Source of the DNA: Mycolicibacter virginiensis
GTDB taxonomy: Bacteria > Actinomycetota > Actinomycetes > Mycobacteriales > Mycobacteriaceae
Direction: 5' to 3'
Length of the DNA: 64,000 nucleotides
Assembly: GCF_022374935.2 (NCBI RefSeq)
Contig: NZ_CP092430.2
Span: 1,302,001-1,366,000 of the forward strand
The position numbers were made by a program, and so were the translations under genes. This document shows, one piece after another, positions 38,227 through 49,228 of the stretch. How positions within the stretch are numbered: position 1 is the first letter of the stretch; every line of letters starts with the position of its first letter. A model generated the notes under the pieces. The model saw nothing but the letters and a program-made list of their open reading frames with translations, was not told where the DNA came from and made no database searches.

Positions 38227-38259
38227 CGGATTGACTTAATCCGCTTACTTAATTAGCTT
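38227..38259 (+). promoter_or_regulatory. mmpS promoter with an operator over the -35 element
   Basis: A perfect dyad CGGATT-GACTT-AATCCG covers 38227-38243. Inside it, TTGACT (38231-38236) matches a -35, and TAGCTT (38254-38259) a -10, 17 bp apart. The ATG of mmpS is 55 bp further on. A repressor bound to the dyad would cover the -35, consistent with control by the divergent TetR protein. Confidence 0.5.
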
Positions 38260-38314
38260 AGCTACCTGGAGCGGAGACGGCGGCCGGCCTGGTCAACGTC
38301 GGGGAAGGCAGACG

Positions 38315-38740
38315 ATGAAAAGGCTGATCAGCCGGGTTTGGCTGCCCGCTTTGATCGTGACGGCTGTTGCGGCAGGAGCTGTCACGGTCGCCCAGCTGCG
38401 GACCGTGTTCGGTGCGCATCCGGTCGTGGTGACCGACTTGTCTTCGGACAACGCCGAGGACTTCAACCCGAAGTTCGTGACATACGAGATCTTCGGCTCG
38501 GGCACCACTGCCGTCATCAACTACATGGACCTCGAAGGTAAGCCGCAGCGCGTCACCGATGTGGCGCTGCCGTGGACCCTGACTCTGCAGACCACCTTGC
38601 CCTCGGTGATGCCCAACATCCTGGCCCAGGGCGACGGCGACAGCATCAGCTGCCGGGTGACCGTCGACGACGAGGTCAAACAGGAAAGGACGGCTACCGG
38701 AGTGAACGCCGAAACCTTCTGCTTTGTGAAGGCCGCATGA
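38315..38740 (+). CDS. mmpS: MmpS-family membrane protein
   Basis: 141 residues from ATG 38315 with GGGGAAGG upstream. A single N-terminal membrane helix ([20 protein letters not shown]) anchors a periplasmic domain with the family pattern [43 protein letters not shown] and [12 protein letters not shown]. MmpS proteins assist their partner MmpL transporter. The stop overlaps the mmpL start (ATGA at 38737). Confidence 0.95.
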   Translation: MKRLISRVWLPALIVTAVAAGAVTVAQLRTVFGAHPVVVTDLSSDNAEDFNPKFVTYEIFGSGTTAVINYMDLEGKPQRVTDVALPWTLTLQTTLPSVMPNILAQGDGDSISCRVTVDDEVKQERTATGVNAETFCFVKAA

Positions 38741-41643
38741 GCGCGCCGACGGCCGGAGCGCCGACCGAACCCATTCCGGCAGCGCGTCACGCTGCGCGCC
38801 CGCGGCTTCCCCGATTCATCCGGAAGTTCGCGGTGCCGATCATCCTGGCCTGGATCGCCTTCGTCGCCGTACTGAACATCGTCGTGCCGCAGCTCGAGGA
38901 AGTCGGCAAGATGCGTGCGGTGTCGATGAGTCCCAACGACGCACCGTCGATGATCGCTACCAAGCGCGTCGGAAAGGTGTTCGAAGAGTACGACACTTCC
39001 AGCTCGGTGATGATCGTGCTCGAAGGCGAAGAGCCGCTGGGGGCGGCGGCACACGAGTTCTATGACCAGATGGTGCGCGATCTGCGTGCCGACACCGCCC
39101 ACGTGCAGCACGTCCAAGACTTCTGGGGCGACACACTGACTGCCAAGGGGGCACAGAGCGCCGACGGCAAGGCTGCCTACGTTCAGGTCTACATCGCCGG
39201 TGACCAAGGGGAGACGCTGGCCAACGAGTCGGTGGACGCGGTGCGCCACATCGCGTCCGAAGGGCCCGCCCCGGCCGGCGTGAAGGCCTACGTGACGGGG
39301 CCGGCGGCAACAAGTTCCGACCAGAACCACGTCGGCGACAAGAGCATGGAAACCATCGAGATGCTCACCTTCGCCGTCATCACGGTGATGTTGTTGGGCG
39401 TCTACCGATCCATCATCACCACGCTGATCGTGCTGCTGATGGTCGTCTTCGAACTGTCGGCCGCCCGAGGACTGGTGGCATTCCTGGGATTCCACAACCT
39501 GTTCGGCCTCACGACCTTCGCGACCAACATGCTGGTGACGTTGGCCATCGCCGCCTCCACCGATTACGCGATCTTCCTGATCGGTCGATATCAGGAGGCG
39601 CGCAAAGCCGGCGAAGATCGAGAAACCGCTTATTACAGCATGTTCCACGGAACCGCGCATGTGGTGCTGGCCTCCGGGCTGACCATTGCCGGGGCCACCT
39701 TCTGCCTGCACTTCACTCGGCTGCCGTACTTCCAGACGATGGGTTTCCCGCTGTCGATCGGCATGGTGATCGTGGTCGCCGCGGCGTTGACCCTGGGGCC
39801 CGCGGTCATCTCGGTGTGCAGTCGCTTCGGGCGTGTGCTGGAACCCAAGCGCGTCAGCCGGTCGACCGGGTGGCACCGGGTCGGTACGGCCACCGTCCGC
39901 TGGCCCGGCGCGATCCTCGTGGCCGCCGTCGCCGCCGCGCTGATCGGCCTGCTCACGCTGCCCGGATATCACACCAGCTACAACGACCGCATCTACCTGC
40001 CCGATGACGTCGCGGCGAACGTGGGCTACTCAGCGGCGTTCCGGCACTTCTCCCAGGCGAAGATGAACCCGGACCTGATGATGATCGAAACCGATCGGGA
40101 TCTGCGTAACCCGGCCGACTTCCTGGTGATCGACAAGATCGCGAAGGCCCTCAAGAACGTGCACGGCATCGCCCAGGTGCAGACCATCACCCGCCCCGAC
40201 GGGGACCCGATCAAACATTCCACGATCCCCTACACCGTCGGCCAAAGTGGCACGGCCCAGTTGATGAACAACGACTATATGCAGACCAACCTGGAGAACC
40301 TGCTCAAGCAGGCCGATGATCTGCAGGCCAGCATCGACTCGATGACCGAGATGATGAGCATCCAGCAGGATCTGGCCGAGGTGTCGCAGCGGATGGCCGA
40401 CAAGATGTCCAACACGGCCGTCGACATCGGCGAAATGCGGGACCACATGGCTGATTTCGACGACTTCTTCCGGGTGTTCCGCAACTACTTCTACTGGGAA
40501 CCGCACTGCTTCGACATCCCCATCTGCCATGCTCTGCGGTCGATCTTCGACGCCCTGGACGGCGTCGACACGATGTCCGGTGACTTCGACGAGCTGGTTC
40601 CCGACATGCAACGGATGGCCGAGCTGATGCCGCGGATGGTTGCGGTGATGCCGGCGCAGATCCAGTCGATGAAGAATCAGAAGCAGACGTTGCTCAACCA
40701 GTACCAGGTGCAGAAAGCCCAGCAGGACCAGAACATCGCGATGCAGGAGAATTCCACCGCGATGGGCGAGGCGTTCGACGCCGCCAAGAACGACGATTCG
40801 TTCTACCTGCCGCCGGAGGCCTTCGACACCGCCGACTTCAAGCGCGGCATCAAGCTGTTCATGTCGCCGGACGGTCATGCGGTGCGGTTCACCATCATTC
40901 ACCAGGGTGACCCGTTGACTCCCGAGGGAATATCACGTGTCGAATCGCTGAAGGTCGCGGCGGCCGACGCGATCAAGGGAACGCCGTTCGAGGGGGCCAA
41001 GATCTACCTCGGCGGCAGCGCGGCGATGTTCTACGACATGCAGCAGGGCGCCAACTACGACTTGCTGATCGTGGCGACGGCCGCACTGATCCTGATCTTC
41101 ATCATCATGATGGTGTTGACCCGCGCGGTGGTCGCCGCGACGGTGATCGTCGGCACGGTGGTGCTCAGTCTCGGTTCGGCGTTCGGGCTGTCGGTGCTGA
41201 TCTGGCAACACATCGTGGGCATTCCGCTGCACTGGATGGTGCTGCCGATGTCGGTCATCGTGCTGCTCGCCGTCGGTGCGGATTACAACCTGCTACTGGT
41301 CTCGCGGATCAAGGAGGAGATCCACGCGGGCCTGCACACCGGGCTGATTCGCGCCATGGTCGGCACCGGTGCCGTGGTCACGGCCGCGGGTCTGGTGTTC
41401 GCCTTCACCATGGCCTCCATGGCGGTCAGCGCCTTGATCGTGATCGGGCAGGTCGGCACGACCATCGGGCTGGGTCTGCTCTTCGACACCCTGATCGTTC
41501 GGTCGCTGATGACACCGTCGGTTGCGACCCTGCTCGGGCGCTGGTTCTGGTGGCCGCAGGTCGTGCGTCCTCGGCCGGTTCCGCAGCCCTGGCCGCAGCC
41601 GATCCAGCGGGACCCCGCGAAGGAGGAGCAGGCGCTGGTCTAG
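38737..41643 (+). CDS. mmpL: MmpL-family RND transporter of the MmpL4/MmpL5 clade
   Basis: 968 residues from ATG 38737. Two RND halves: helix 1 at residues 25-50, a porter domain with [13 protein letters not shown], then [24 protein letters not shown] (proton-relay Asp-Tyr pair), and in the second half [22 protein letters not shown] with the matching pair. The second periplasmic domain has the long coiled-coil and Cys pair [15 protein letters not shown] characteristic of MmpL4/5, which export siderophores and, for MmpL5, bedaquiline and clofazimine. Substrate here is inferred only. Converges with dapD, overlapping by 4 bp. M. tuberculosis has PE13, PPE18 and esxKL near this position. Confidence 0.95.
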   Translation: MSAPTAGAPTEPIPAARHAARPRLPRFIRKFAVPIILAWIAFVAVLNIVVPQLEEVGKMRAVSMSPNDAPSMIATKRVGKVFEEYDTSSSVMIVLEGEEPLGAAAHEFYDQMVRDLRADTAHVQHVQDFWGDTLTAKGAQSADGKAAYVQVYIAGDQGETLANESVDAVRHIASEGPAPAGVKAYVTGPAATSSDQNHVGDKSMETIEMLTFAVITVMLLGVYRSIITTLIVLLMVVFELSAARGLVAFLGFHNLFGLTTFATNMLVTLAIAASTDYAIFLIGRYQEARKAGEDRETAYYSMFHGTAHVVLASGLTIAGATFCLHFTRLPYFQTMGFPLSIGMVIVVAAALTLGPAVISVCSRFGRVLEPKRVSRSTGWHRVGTATVRWPGAILVAAVAAALIGLLTLPGYHTSYNDRIYLPDDVAANVGYSAAFRHFSQAKMNPDLMMIETDRDLRNPADFLVIDKIAKALKNVHGIAQVQTITRPDGDPIKHSTIPYTVGQSGTAQLMNNDYMQTNLENLLKQADDLQASIDSMTEMMSIQQDLAEVSQRMADKMSNTAVDIGEMRDHMADFDDFFRVFRNYFYWEPHCFDIPICHALRSIFDALDGVDTMSGDFDELVPDMQRMAELMPRMVAVMPAQIQSMKNQKQTLLNQYQVQKAQQDQNIAMQENSTAMGEAFDAAKNDDSFYLPPEAFDTADFKRGIKLFMSPDGHAVRFTIIHQGDPLTPEGISRVESLKVAAADAIKGTPFEGAKIYLGGSAAMFYDMQQGANYDLLIVATAALILIFIIMMVLTRAVVAATVIVGTVVLSLGSAFGLSVLIWQHIVGIPLHWMVLPMSVIVLLAVGADYNLLLVSRIKEEIHAGLHTGLIRAMVGTGAVVTAAGLVFAFTMASMAVSALIVIGQVGTTIGLGLLFDTLIVRSLMTPSVATLLGRWFWWPQVVRPRPVPQPWPQPIQRDPAKEEQALV

Positions 41644-42584
41644 TTGGCGTGCAGGTCCTCGTTGAGGGCGATGCCCTGGCCGTCCCGGGCCACCACCTCG
41701 ACCGCGCCCGTCTGCGAGTTGCGGCGGAACAGCAGGTTGTTGCCGCCGGCCAGATCGCGGGCCTTGGCCGTGCTGCCGTCGGGCAGGGTGACCTTGGTTC
41801 CGGCGGTGACGTACAGCCCGGCCTCGACTACGCAGTCGTCGCCCAGCGGGATGCCCAGCCCGGCGTTCGCGCCCAGCAAGCAGCGCTTGCCGATCGAAAT
41901 CACCTGGGTCCCACCGCCAGACAGCGTGCCCATGATCGACGCGCCGCCGCCGACATCGGAGCCGTCGCCGACCACCACGCCCGCCGAGATGCGGCCTTCA
42001 ACCATCGAGGCGCCCAGCGTGCCCGCGTTGAAGTTGACGAAGCCTTCGTGCATCACCGTGGTGCCGGATGCGAGGTGCGCACCCAGGCGCACCCGGTCCG
42101 CGTCGGCGATGCGCACGCCCGAGGGCAGCACGTAGTCGACCATGCGGGGGAACTTGTCCACCCCGTAGACCGTCACTGGGCCGCGCCGGCGCAGCCGGGC
42201 ACGCGTCGACTCGAAGCCCTCGACAGCACACGGCCCGTAGTTGGTCCACACCACGTTGGTCAGCACGCCGAACAGTCCGCCGGCGTTGAGTCCGTGCGGC
42301 ACCACCAGCCGGTGCGAGAGCAGGTGCAGGCGCAGGTAGGCGTCGTAGGCGTCGACGGCGGTGTCGTCCAGCGCGCCGATCACGGTGCGCACCGCGACCG
42401 TCTCGGTGCCGCGGTCCTCGTCGGCACCGAGCAGTCCGGCCAGTTCGGCGGGCACGTCGCCCGCGGCAAGGCGGGTGGTCCCGGCTTGACCCGAACCGCC
42501 CAACTCCGGTGCGGGAAACCAGGTGTCGAGCACGGATCCGTCTGCGGCCAGCGTCGCTACCCCGACGCCCGAAGCTCCAGTCAC
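41640..42584 (-). CDS. dapD: Tetrahydrodipicolinate N-succinyltransferase
   Basis: 314 residues from GTG 42584. Actinobacterial DapD: N-terminal domain (LATLAADG-type start, [20 protein letters not shown]), then a left-handed beta-helix of hexapeptide repeats ([73 protein letters not shown]). Adds succinate in the lysine/diaminopimelate pathway. Corresponds to Rv1201c. Divergent from dapE, the later step; their 112-bp gap contains a GC-rich hairpin. Confidence 0.96.
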   Translation of the reverse strand: MTGASGVGVATLAADGSVLDTWFPAPELGGSGQAGTTRLAAGDVPAELAGLLGADEDRGTETVAVRTVIGALDDTAVDAYDAYLRLHLLSHRLVVPHGLNAGGLFGVLTNVVWTNYGPCAVEGFESTRARLRRRGPVTVYGVDKFPRMVDYVLPSGVRIADADRVRLGAHLASGTTVMHEGFVNFNAGTLGASMVEGRISAGVVVGDGSDVGGGASIMGTLSGGGTQVISIGKRCLLGANAGLGIPLGDDCVVEAGLYVTAGTKVTLPDGSTAKARDLAGGNNLLFRRNSQTGAVEVVARDGQGIALNEDLHAN

Positions 42585-42614
42585 GCTGGTCAGGCTACGT
42601 TCTCCGCGCGAGAA

Positions 42615-42660
42615 GACGCAAAAGCCCCCTGCGGACCCGAAAATTGGGGGCTTTCACGTC
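42615..42660. promoter_or_regulatory. Stem-loop in the dapD/dapE divergent region
   Basis: Inner stem AAAGCCCCC (42621-42629) with GGGGGCTTT (42646-42654), outer pairs GACG (42615-42618) with CGTC (42657-42660). It resembles an intrinsic terminator but stands between two divergent starts, where a terminator would stop only leader or antisense transcripts. Confidence 0.5.
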
Positions 42661-42696
42661 TGCTCGGCGGGGAAACGCACCCACTAAGCTGAGTCT

Positions 42697-43776
42697 GTGC
42701 TGGACCTGCGCTCCGACCCGATTGCCCTGACCGCAGCGCTGGTGGACATTCCCAGCGAGTCGCGGCACGAAGCGCGTATCGCCGACGAGGTCGAAGCCGC
42801 GCTGCGGGCGCAGGCGCCCGGGTTCGAGATCATTCGCGACGGCGACGCGGTGCTGGCCCGCACCCACCTGGGGCGCCCGAACCGGGTGCTGCTGGCCGGG
42901 CATCTGGACACGGTGCCGGTGGCCGGCAACCTGCCCAGCCGGCGCACCACCACCGCCGACGACGGCGACGTCCTGCACGGTTGCGGCACCGTCGACATGA
43001 AATCCGGTGTCGCCGTGTTCCTGCACCTGGCCGCCACCCTCACCGAGCCCGTGCACGATCTGACTTGCGTGTTCTACGACTGCGAGGAGATCGAGGCGGC
43101 CGCCAACGGGCTGGGCCGCATCGAACGCAACTTGCCGGACTGGCTCGCGGCTGATCTCGCCATCCTCGGTGAACCCACCGGCGGCTACATCGAGGCCGGC
43201 TGCCAGGGCACGTTGCGGGTCGTCGTCACCGCGACCGGGACCCGGGCACATTCGGCGCGGTCCTGGCTGGGCGACAACGCTATCCACAACCTGGGGGCGG
43301 TGCTGAATCGGCTGGCCGCCTACCAGCCGCGCAGTATCGACATCGATGGCTGCGTCTACCGCGAGGGCCTGTCGGCGGTGCGCATCGAAGGCGGGGTGGC
43401 CGGCAACGTCATCCCCGATGCCGCGAGCGTGACCGTGAACTTCCGCTTCGCCCCCGACCGCACGCCCCACGAGGCGCTGATCCACGTGCAGGAGGTTTTC
43501 GACGGCCTGCACGTCAAGATCGAGCAGACCGACGCCGCCGCCGGCGCGCTGCCGGGGCTCACCGCACCCGCCGCCGCCGCGCTGGTGGCCGCCGCGGACG
43601 GACAGGTTCGGGCCAAGTACGGCTGGACCGACGTGTCCCGGTTCGCCGCTCGCGGCATCCCCGCGGTCAACTACGGCCCCGGTGATCCCAACCTTGCCCA
43701 CACCGTCGACGAGCGGGTGCCGGTCGGGCAGATCAGCGCGGTGGCCGACCTGTTGCGCGGCTTCCTCAGCTCTTAA
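42697..43776 (+). CDS. dapE: Succinyl-diaminopimelate desuccinylase
   Basis: 359 residues from GTG 42697. M20 metallopeptidase: zinc ligands in [27 protein letters not shown] and [14 protein letters not shown]; dimerisation domain about residues 175-280; C-terminal zinc His in [12 protein letters not shown]. Hydrolyses N-succinyl-LL-diaminopimelate. Corresponds to Rv1202. Its end overlaps the minus-strand ATPase gene by 11 bp. Confidence 0.95.
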   Translation: MLDLRSDPIALTAALVDIPSESRHEARIADEVEAALRAQAPGFEIIRDGDAVLARTHLGRPNRVLLAGHLDTVPVAGNLPSRRTTTADDGDVLHGCGTVDMKSGVAVFLHLAATLTEPVHDLTCVFYDCEEIEAAANGLGRIERNLPDWLAADLAILGEPTGGYIEAGCQGTLRVVVTATGTRAHSARSWLGDNAIHNLGAVLNRLAAYQPRSIDIDGCVYREGLSAVRIEGGVAGNVIPDAASVTVNFRFAPDRTPHEALIHVQEVFDGLHVKIEQTDAAAGALPGLTAPAAAALVAAADGQVRAKYGWTDVSRFAARGIPAVNYGPGDPNLAHTVDERVPVGQISAVADLLRGFLSS

Positions 43777-45796
43777 GCCGTTCCAGCGCGCTTCGGCCGA
43801 ACGCGCAGTCGACCTCGTCGCACAGCCGGGCCAGCGGATCCACGGCCCGGGCATCGCCGAGCTGGGCGGCGGTGTCCCAGGCCTGCAACGCCACCGCCCA
43901 CTGCCCGGTGCGCTCGGCCATCCGGGCGGCCTCGCGGGCCGCGGTGATGGCGCCGTGCTGATCGCGCATGCCGGCCCGCTGCCACGCCCGCGCCACCCCC
44001 AACTCCGGCGCGAACAGCGCCGATTTGGTGCCGTGCCGGGATTCGGCCCGGCTCAACGCCTTTGCCGCGCCCGCGATGTCGGCCTGGCGGGCCAACGCGG
44101 TGGCCAGCAGCGTCAGCGACAGCGGTCCCCACGAGTAGCCGGTACGTTCCAGCGTGGCCGCGGCTGGTGCCAACAATTTGGTCGCAGCGCCGTACTCTTC
44201 GGCGGCGATCAGCACCTGCGCCACCAGCACCTCGCCGATCGCCCGGCCAGGCTGGGACAGCTCGGCGAAATCGGTGAACTGCCAGGCCAGTTCGCGCGCC
44301 TCGGCGAGGCGGTCGGCCATCAGCAGTGCGGTGATCTCGGCCAGCCCAACGGTGAACCGCAGCACCCCGGGATGTTCGGCGTCCAGCGCACGGCGCGCCA
44401 AGGGGCCGACATCGTCGAAGCGGCCGGATCGCGCCGCGCACAGGGCCGCGGCGCTGCCCGCCCAGGCCACCGCCATGTCGTCGGCGGCCGGGTCGGCCAG
44501 GACCGCGGTGGCAGCCTCGACGGCGCGACCGATGTTGCCGGCGTTCATCGCGAAGGTGGCGCCGAGCGCATCCAGGGTGATGCGCGGGGCCGCGCCGGTC
44601 ACCCGACCACGTGTGGCCGCCAGGAAGGCGGTGGCGCGTTCGGGCTCGCCCAACATGAAGAATTGATTGGCGGCCCGCGGCAGCGCCCACGCCATCAACT
44701 CCGGCTCGCTCAGACCGGCCGGGTCGACGGCCGCCAGCACCGCGTCGGCGTCGCGCCCGCGGCCCTGCCAGCCCAGCGCGTGCGCCAACGCCAGGCGGGC
44801 CGCCAGCTCATCCGACCGGTCCAGGGCGTGACGGGCCAGCCGCTCACCCAGTTGCAGGTCGCCCAGTCGCAACGCCTGCTGGGCGGCGTCCACCACCGCG
44901 GCGGCGGGCTGGGGCGCGTCGCTGTCGGCGGCCAGCGCCGCCAGCCGCAACTGCTCGCCGACATGGGCGCACGGCCGGGCTGCCAGCGCTCCGACCACAT
45001 CGCTGCGCCGGGCACGCGCCTGGTCGACTCCCAGCGCGCCGCGGGCCCGCTCGGCGAACAGCGGGTGCGCGGTGTAGACCACCGGGTCCGGTTCGCGGCC
45101 GCCGCGAGCGCGGGTCTCCACCGCGCCCAGCTCCTCGGCCTGGCGGACCGCGTCGGCGCTGGTGAGGCTGATCAGGTCGACCAGCGCCAGCGGTTCGAAG
45201 ACGGCCAGGTAGTCCAGCACCGCACGCGCGTCGGCCGGCAACCCCGCCACGAAGGCATCCACGTCGCGACCGGCCTCACCCGCCTCAGCTGAGGCGGTGA
45301 TGTCGATGCGAGTCAGCAGATCGTCGCCCCACAGCGCGGTGATCGGCGGCGGAGGCGCAGGCGAGCAGTCGGCGCGCCCGGTGACGATCACCCGGGCCGT
45401 CCCGGTCAGCGCCAGTTGATAGACCAACGTCGCCGACAAGATGTCGAGCAGATGGGCGTCGTCGACCACCAGCAGCAGTTCGCCCCCCGCATCGACCAAC
45501 GACGCGCGTGCCGCCCGCAGCAGCGCGGCGGGCTTGCCGATGTCGGCCACCTGAACCAGATGGCTGAAGGCGCCGAATGGCACATCGCGCTCGGCGGGGG
45601 TGCCGATCACCCAGCACGCCCGGGTCCCGGGATGGCGGTCGGCGTAGTCCTCAGCCGCCAACCGGGCCAGGGTGGACTTGCCGCACCCGTCGGGTCCGAG
45701 CACCACCGCGCCGGCCCGGGGCCCGCCGGCATCGAGTGCTGCGGTGAGCTGATGCAACGCCGCCGAATGCTCGGGGACGTTCCACCGGATCGGCAT
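43766..45796 (-). CDS. Large AAA/STAND-type ATPase with TPR-like helices, no DNA-binding domain
   Basis: 676 residues from ATG 45796. The N-terminal NTPase has Walker [16 protein letters not shown] (near residue 35) and Walker [12 protein letters not shown], the architecture of LuxR/MalT-type (LAL) regulators. The rest (about 280-676) is Ala-rich helical repeat like MalT's TPR region. The C-terminal LuxR helix-turn-helix expected for that class is absent: the protein ends [20 protein letters not shown]. It is near the place of Rv1203c/Rv1204c in M. tuberculosis. Function unknown. Confidence 0.8.
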   Translation of the reverse strand: MPIRWNVPEHSAALHQLTAALDAGGPRAGAVVLGPDGCGKSTLARLAAEDYADRHPGTRACWVIGTPAERDVPFGAFSHLVQVADIGKPAALLRAARASLVDAGGELLLVVDDAHLLDILSATLVYQLALTGTARVIVTGRADCSPAPPPPITALWGDDLLTRIDITASAEAGEAGRDVDAFVAGLPADARAVLDYLAVFEPLALVDLISLTSADAVRQAEELGAVETRARGGREPDPVVYTAHPLFAERARGALGVDQARARRSDVVGALAARPCAHVGEQLRLAALAADSDAPQPAAAVVDAAQQALRLGDLQLGERLARHALDRSDELAARLALAHALGWQGRGRDADAVLAAVDPAGLSEPELMAWALPRAANQFFMLGEPERATAFLAATRGRVTGAAPRITLDALGATFAMNAGNIGRAVEAATAVLADPAADDMAVAWAGSAAALCAARSGRFDDVGPLARRALDAEHPGVLRFTVGLAEITALLMADRLAEARELAWQFTDFAELSQPGRAIGEVLVAQVLIAAEEYGAATKLLAPAAATLERTGYSWGPLSLTLLATALARQADIAGAAKALSRAESRHGTKSALFAPELGVARAWQRAGMRDQHGAITAAREAARMAERTGQWAVALQAWDTAAQLGDARAVDPLARLCDEVDCAFGRSALERLKS

Positions 45797-45842
45797 CGCC
45801 GAGAGTTTACGGTCTGAGCCAACGGCCCGATAGCCTTTCGGT

Positions 45843-46406
45843 GTGCGGTCGAGCGAATGGGCGGTCTGTGTCTACTGCGCGTCGGGCCCCAGCGATCCGG
45901 CACTGCTGGCACTGGCCGCCAAGGTCGGTGCGGCAATCGCCGAACGGGGTTGGACGCTGGTGTGGGGAGGCGGCAACGTCTCGGCGATGGGTGCCCTGGC
46001 GGTGGCCGCCCGCGAGCGCGGCGGGCGCACCGTCGGGGTGATCCCCAAGGCGCTGCTGCACCGCGAGGTGGCCGATGTCGACGCCGACGAGCTGATCGTC
46101 ACCGACACCATGCGCGAGCGGAAGAAGGTCATGGATGACCGCGCCGACGCGTTCCTGACCCTGCCCGGCGGCATCGGCACGCTGGAAGAGCTGTTCGAGA
46201 CCTGGACCGCCGGGTATCTCGGCATGCACGACAAAGAGGTGGTGCTACTCGATCCCGATGGCCACTACGAGGGGCTGTGGACGTGGCTGTCAGGGCTGAT
46301 CGACACCGGTTTCGTAGCCCGGCGTGCGATGGATCGTCTGCTGGTGTTCGGCGAGATGGAGGCGGCGCTGGACGCCTGTTCACCCGGTACCGCCGGTACC
46401 GGTTAA
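45843..46406 (+). CDS. LOG family protein (cytokinin riboside 5'-monophosphate phosphoribohydrolase type)
   Basis: 187 residues from GTG 45843. Rossmann-like fold with WAVCVYCASGPSDPALLALA, LVWGGGNVSAMGALAVAA and the catalytic signature LTLPGGIGTLEELFETW (PGGxGTxxE). Rv1205 in M. tuberculosis is the LOG enzyme whose accumulation leads to cytokinin-derived aldehydes when the proteasome system fails. Divergent from the ATPase gene with 46 bp between. Confidence 0.93.
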   Translation: MRSSEWAVCVYCASGPSDPALLALAAKVGAAIAERGWTLVWGGGNVSAMGALAVAARERGGRTVGVIPKALLHREVADVDADELIVTDTMRERKKVMDDRADAFLTLPGGIGTLEELFETWTAGYLGMHDKEVVLLDPDGHYEGLWTWLSGLIDTGFVARRAMDRLLVFGEMEAALDACSPGTAGTG

Positions 46407-46438
46407 GCTCTCGATTTTCGGCGAAATGAGGCGATAAC

Positions 46439-48226
46439 GTGTCCGACCACGACTCCGGCACCGTCACCCAGGTGGGACTGGTCGACGTTCTGGCCCGCAC
46501 CCCCCGCCTGCTGGCCGACGGGCCGACCATCCTGCGCGGGCTGTGGACCGGGCTGCGAGCTCGCCCCACCTCCAAGGCCTCGATCGGCAAGGTCTTCCAG
46601 GACCGCGCGGCCCAAGTCGGTGATCGGGTCTTCATCCGGTTCGGCGAGCAGCAACTGACCTATCGCGAAGCCAACGAGACCGTCAACCGCTACGCCGCCG
46701 TGCTGGCCGCGCGCGGCGTCGGCCACGGCGATGTCGTCGGGATCATGCTGCGCAACTCCCCGGACGCGGTGTTGATGATGCTGGCCGTCGCCAAATGCGG
46801 TGGGGTCGCCGGCATGCTCAACTACCACCAGCGCGGTGACGTGCTGGCCCACAGCCTGGGCGTGCTGGGCGCCACCCTGCTGATTGCGGAGTCCGACCTG
46901 GTCGATGCCGTCAAGGAGTGCGGCTGCACCGACGCGCCGGTGACCATCGAGGAGTTCCGCCGGCTTGCCGCCACCGCACCGGACGGCAATCCCGCCTCCG
47001 TCAACGCGGTGCTGGCCAAGGACACCGCGTTCTACATCTTCACCTCCGGCACCACCGGCTACCCCAAAGCCAGCGTGATGACGCACTACCGGTGGTTGCG
47101 TGCGCTGGCGACCTTCGGCGGCGTGGGGCTGCGGCTGCGCGGCAACGACACGCTGTACTGCTGCCTGCCGCTGTACCACAACAATGCGCTGACGGTCGCG
47201 GTGTCGTCGGTGCTCAACGCCGGTGCCACCCTGGCCCTGGGCAAGTCGTTCTCGGCCTCGCGGTTCTGGGACGAGGTGATCGCCGCGGACGCCACGGCCT
47301 TCGTCTACATCGGCGAGCTCTGCCGGTACCTGCTCAACCAGCCCGCCAAGCCCACCGATCGCGCGCACAAGGTGCGGGTGATCGCCGGCAACGGGCTGCG
47401 GCCGGAGATCTGGGACGAGTTCACCCACCGGTTCGGCATCAAGCGGGTCTGCGAGTTCTACGCCGCCAGCGAGAGCAACAGCGCCTTCCTCAACGTGTTC
47501 AACGTGCCGCGCAGCACCGGCGTCTACCCGCTGCCGCTGGCCTATGTGCAGTACGACCCCGACACCGGCCTGCCGCTGCGCGGCGCGGACGGCTGGGTGC
47601 AACGGGTGCCTGCCGGCCAGCCCGGACTGTTGCTGAGCCCGGTGAACCGGTTCTCGCCGTTTGACGGCTACACCGACCCGGAGGCTAACGAGAAGAAGCT
47701 GGTGCGCAACGCTTTCCGCGACGGCGACTGCTGGTTCAACACCGGTGACCTGATGCGCCCACAGGGCATGGGGCACGCCGCGTTCGTCGACCGGCTCGGC
47801 GACACCTTCCGATGGAAGGGCGAGAACGTTGCCACCACCCAGGTCGAGGCCGCGCTGAGCGCCGACGACGCGATCGAGGAGTGCGCCGTCTACGGCGTCG
47901 AGGTGCCCGGGACCGGCGGCCGTGCCGGGATGGCCGCGGTCAAACTGCGCGACGGTGCGACCTTCGACGGGGCGGGGCTGGCCGCCGTGGTCTTTGACCA
48001 GCTGCCCTCCTATGCGGTGCCGCTGTTCGTGCGGGTGGTGCCGTCGATGGCCCACACCACCACGTTCAAGAGTCGCAAGGTGGAGCTGCGCGAGGAGGGC
48101 TACGGCGGCGGTGGTGCCGTGATCGAGGACCCGCTGTACGTGCTGGCCGGCCGCGGCGAAGGCTACGTGCCGTTCTACGCCGACTATCCCGGCGAAGTGG
48201 CCGCGGGAAAGCGTCCGCAGGGCTGA
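46439..48226 (+). CDS. fadD6: FadD6, acyl-CoA synthetase (FATP/very-long-chain type)
   Basis: 595 residues from GTG 46439. ANL enzyme with P-loop FYIFTSGTTGYPKASVMTHY, LPLYHNNALTVAVSSVLNAG, VCEFYAASESNSAFLNVFN, GDCWFNTGDLM and the FATP-type DRLGDTFRWKGENVATTQVE. Matches Rv1206 in order and length. It activates fatty acids to CoA thioesters in mycobacterial lipid metabolism. Followed by a perfect hairpin (48241-48303) before folP2. Confidence 0.95.
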   Translation: MSDHDSGTVTQVGLVDVLARTPRLLADGPTILRGLWTGLRARPTSKASIGKVFQDRAAQVGDRVFIRFGEQQLTYREANETVNRYAAVLAARGVGHGDVVGIMLRNSPDAVLMMLAVAKCGGVAGMLNYHQRGDVLAHSLGVLGATLLIAESDLVDAVKECGCTDAPVTIEEFRRLAATAPDGNPASVNAVLAKDTAFYIFTSGTTGYPKASVMTHYRWLRALATFGGVGLRLRGNDTLYCCLPLYHNNALTVAVSSVLNAGATLALGKSFSASRFWDEVIAADATAFVYIGELCRYLLNQPAKPTDRAHKVRVIAGNGLRPEIWDEFTHRFGIKRVCEFYAASESNSAFLNVFNVPRSTGVYPLPLAYVQYDPDTGLPLRGADGWVQRVPAGQPGLLLSPVNRFSPFDGYTDPEANEKKLVRNAFRDGDCWFNTGDLMRPQGMGHAAFVDRLGDTFRWKGENVATTQVEAALSADDAIEECAVYGVEVPGTGGRAGMAAVKLRDGATFDGAGLAAVVFDQLPSYAVPLFVRVVPSMAHTTTFKSRKVELREEGYGGGGAVIEDPLYVLAGRGEGYVPFYADYPGEVAAGKRPQG

Positions 48227-48240
48227 CCTTTCTGCTTCTG

Positions 48241-48303
48241 CGCCGAAACCGACGTTTTGCAGGCCGCTACTCGGACTTTCTCTGCAAAACGTCGGTTTCG
48301 GCG
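48241..48303. terminator. Perfect 22-bp hairpin between fadD6 and folP2
   Basis: Arms 48241-48262 (CGCCGAAACCGACGTTTTGC...) and 48282-48303 are exact complements around a 19-base loop. It starts 14 bp after the fadD6 stop. No U-tract follows, so if it terminates it does so without the classic tail; its sequence shares CGCCGAAA with the fbiC-fadH palindrome. Confidence 0.6.
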
Positions 48304-48352
48304 GGTCAGGGCTGACGATTGCGGTCCCACATCCACCAGGCACCATGGAGCA

Positions 48353-49228
48353 GTGCAGTCCCACTTCTGCGGTCGCCCGGCGGCGGCTGATCGAGCGCTG
48401 ATCATGGCGATCATCAACCGCACCCCCGACTCGTTCTACGACGCGGGCGCCACGTTCACCGACGAGGCGGCCAAGTCCGCCGTGCACCGCGCCGTGGCCG
48501 ACGGCGCCGACGTCATCGACGTCGGCGGGGTCAAGGCCGGCCCGGGGGAGACTGTCGACGCCGACACCGAGACCGCCCGGGTGGTGCCGTTCATCGAATG
48601 GCTGCGCAGCGCCTACCCCGATCAGCTGATCAGCGTGGACACCTGGCGTGCGGAGGTGGCCAAACGCGCCTGCGCGGCCGGTGCCGACCTGATCAACGAC
48701 ACTTGGGCCGGGATCGACCCGGACCTGCCGGCAGTGGCCGCCGAGTTCGGGGCGGGGCTGGTCTGCTCGCACACCGGAGGCGCGAAACCGCGCACCCGTC
48801 CCTTCCGGGTGAGCTACGGCACCAGCGTCGACGGGGTGGTGAAAGCGGTGATCAGCGAGGTCACCGCGGCCGCGGAACGGGCGGTGGCGGCCGGGGTGGC
48901 CCGGGATCGGGTGCTGATCGATCCCACCCATGATTTCGGCAAGAACACCTTCCACGGGCTAGCGTTGTTGCGACATACGGAGGATTTGGTCGGTACCGGA
49001 TGGCCGGTGCTGATGGCGCTCTCCAACAAAGACTTCATCGGGGAGACTCTTGGAGTGGGTCTCACCGAACGACTGGACGGAACATTGGCGGCCACCGCGA
49101 TGGCGGCGGCCGCTGGAGCCCGGATGTTTCGGGTTCACGAGGTCGGGCCGACCCGGCGCGTACTGGAGATGGTGGCATCGATCCAGGGCGTGCGGGCCCC
49201 GACCCGCACAGTAAGGGGACTGGCTTGA
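48353..49228 (+). CDS. folP2: FolP2, dihydropteroate synthase paralogue
   Basis: 291 residues from GTG 48353 (VQSHFCGRPAAADRALIMAI). The TIM-barrel DHPS fold shows in MAIINRTPDSFYDAGATFTD, DGADVIDVGGVKAGPGE, ISVDTWRAEVAKRACAAGAD and LMALSNKDFIGETLG. Mycobacterial FolP2 is reported not to have dihydropteroate synthase activity, unlike FolP1; its role is unclear. It lies directly before gpgS, whose start overlaps its stop. Matches Rv1207. Confidence 0.93.
   Translation: MQSHFCGRPAAADRALIMAIINRTPDSFYDAGATFTDEAAKSAVHRAVADGADVIDVGGVKAGPGETVDADTETARVVPFIEWLRSAYPDQLISVDTWRAEVAKRACAAGADLINDTWAGIDPDLPAVAAEFGAGLVCSHTGGAKPRTRPFRVSYGTSVDGVVKAVISEVTAAAERAVAAGVARDRVLIDPTHDFGKNTFHGLALLRHTEDLVGTGWPVLMALSNKDFIGETLGVGLTERLDGTLAATAMAAAAGARMFRVHEVGPTRRVLEMVASIQGVRAPTRTVRGLA

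Noticed and set aside
46403..48955. 850-codon open frame antisense to fadD6 and folP2
   Set aside because: It runs across two confident genes and their intergenic hairpin; composition typical of a shadow frame.
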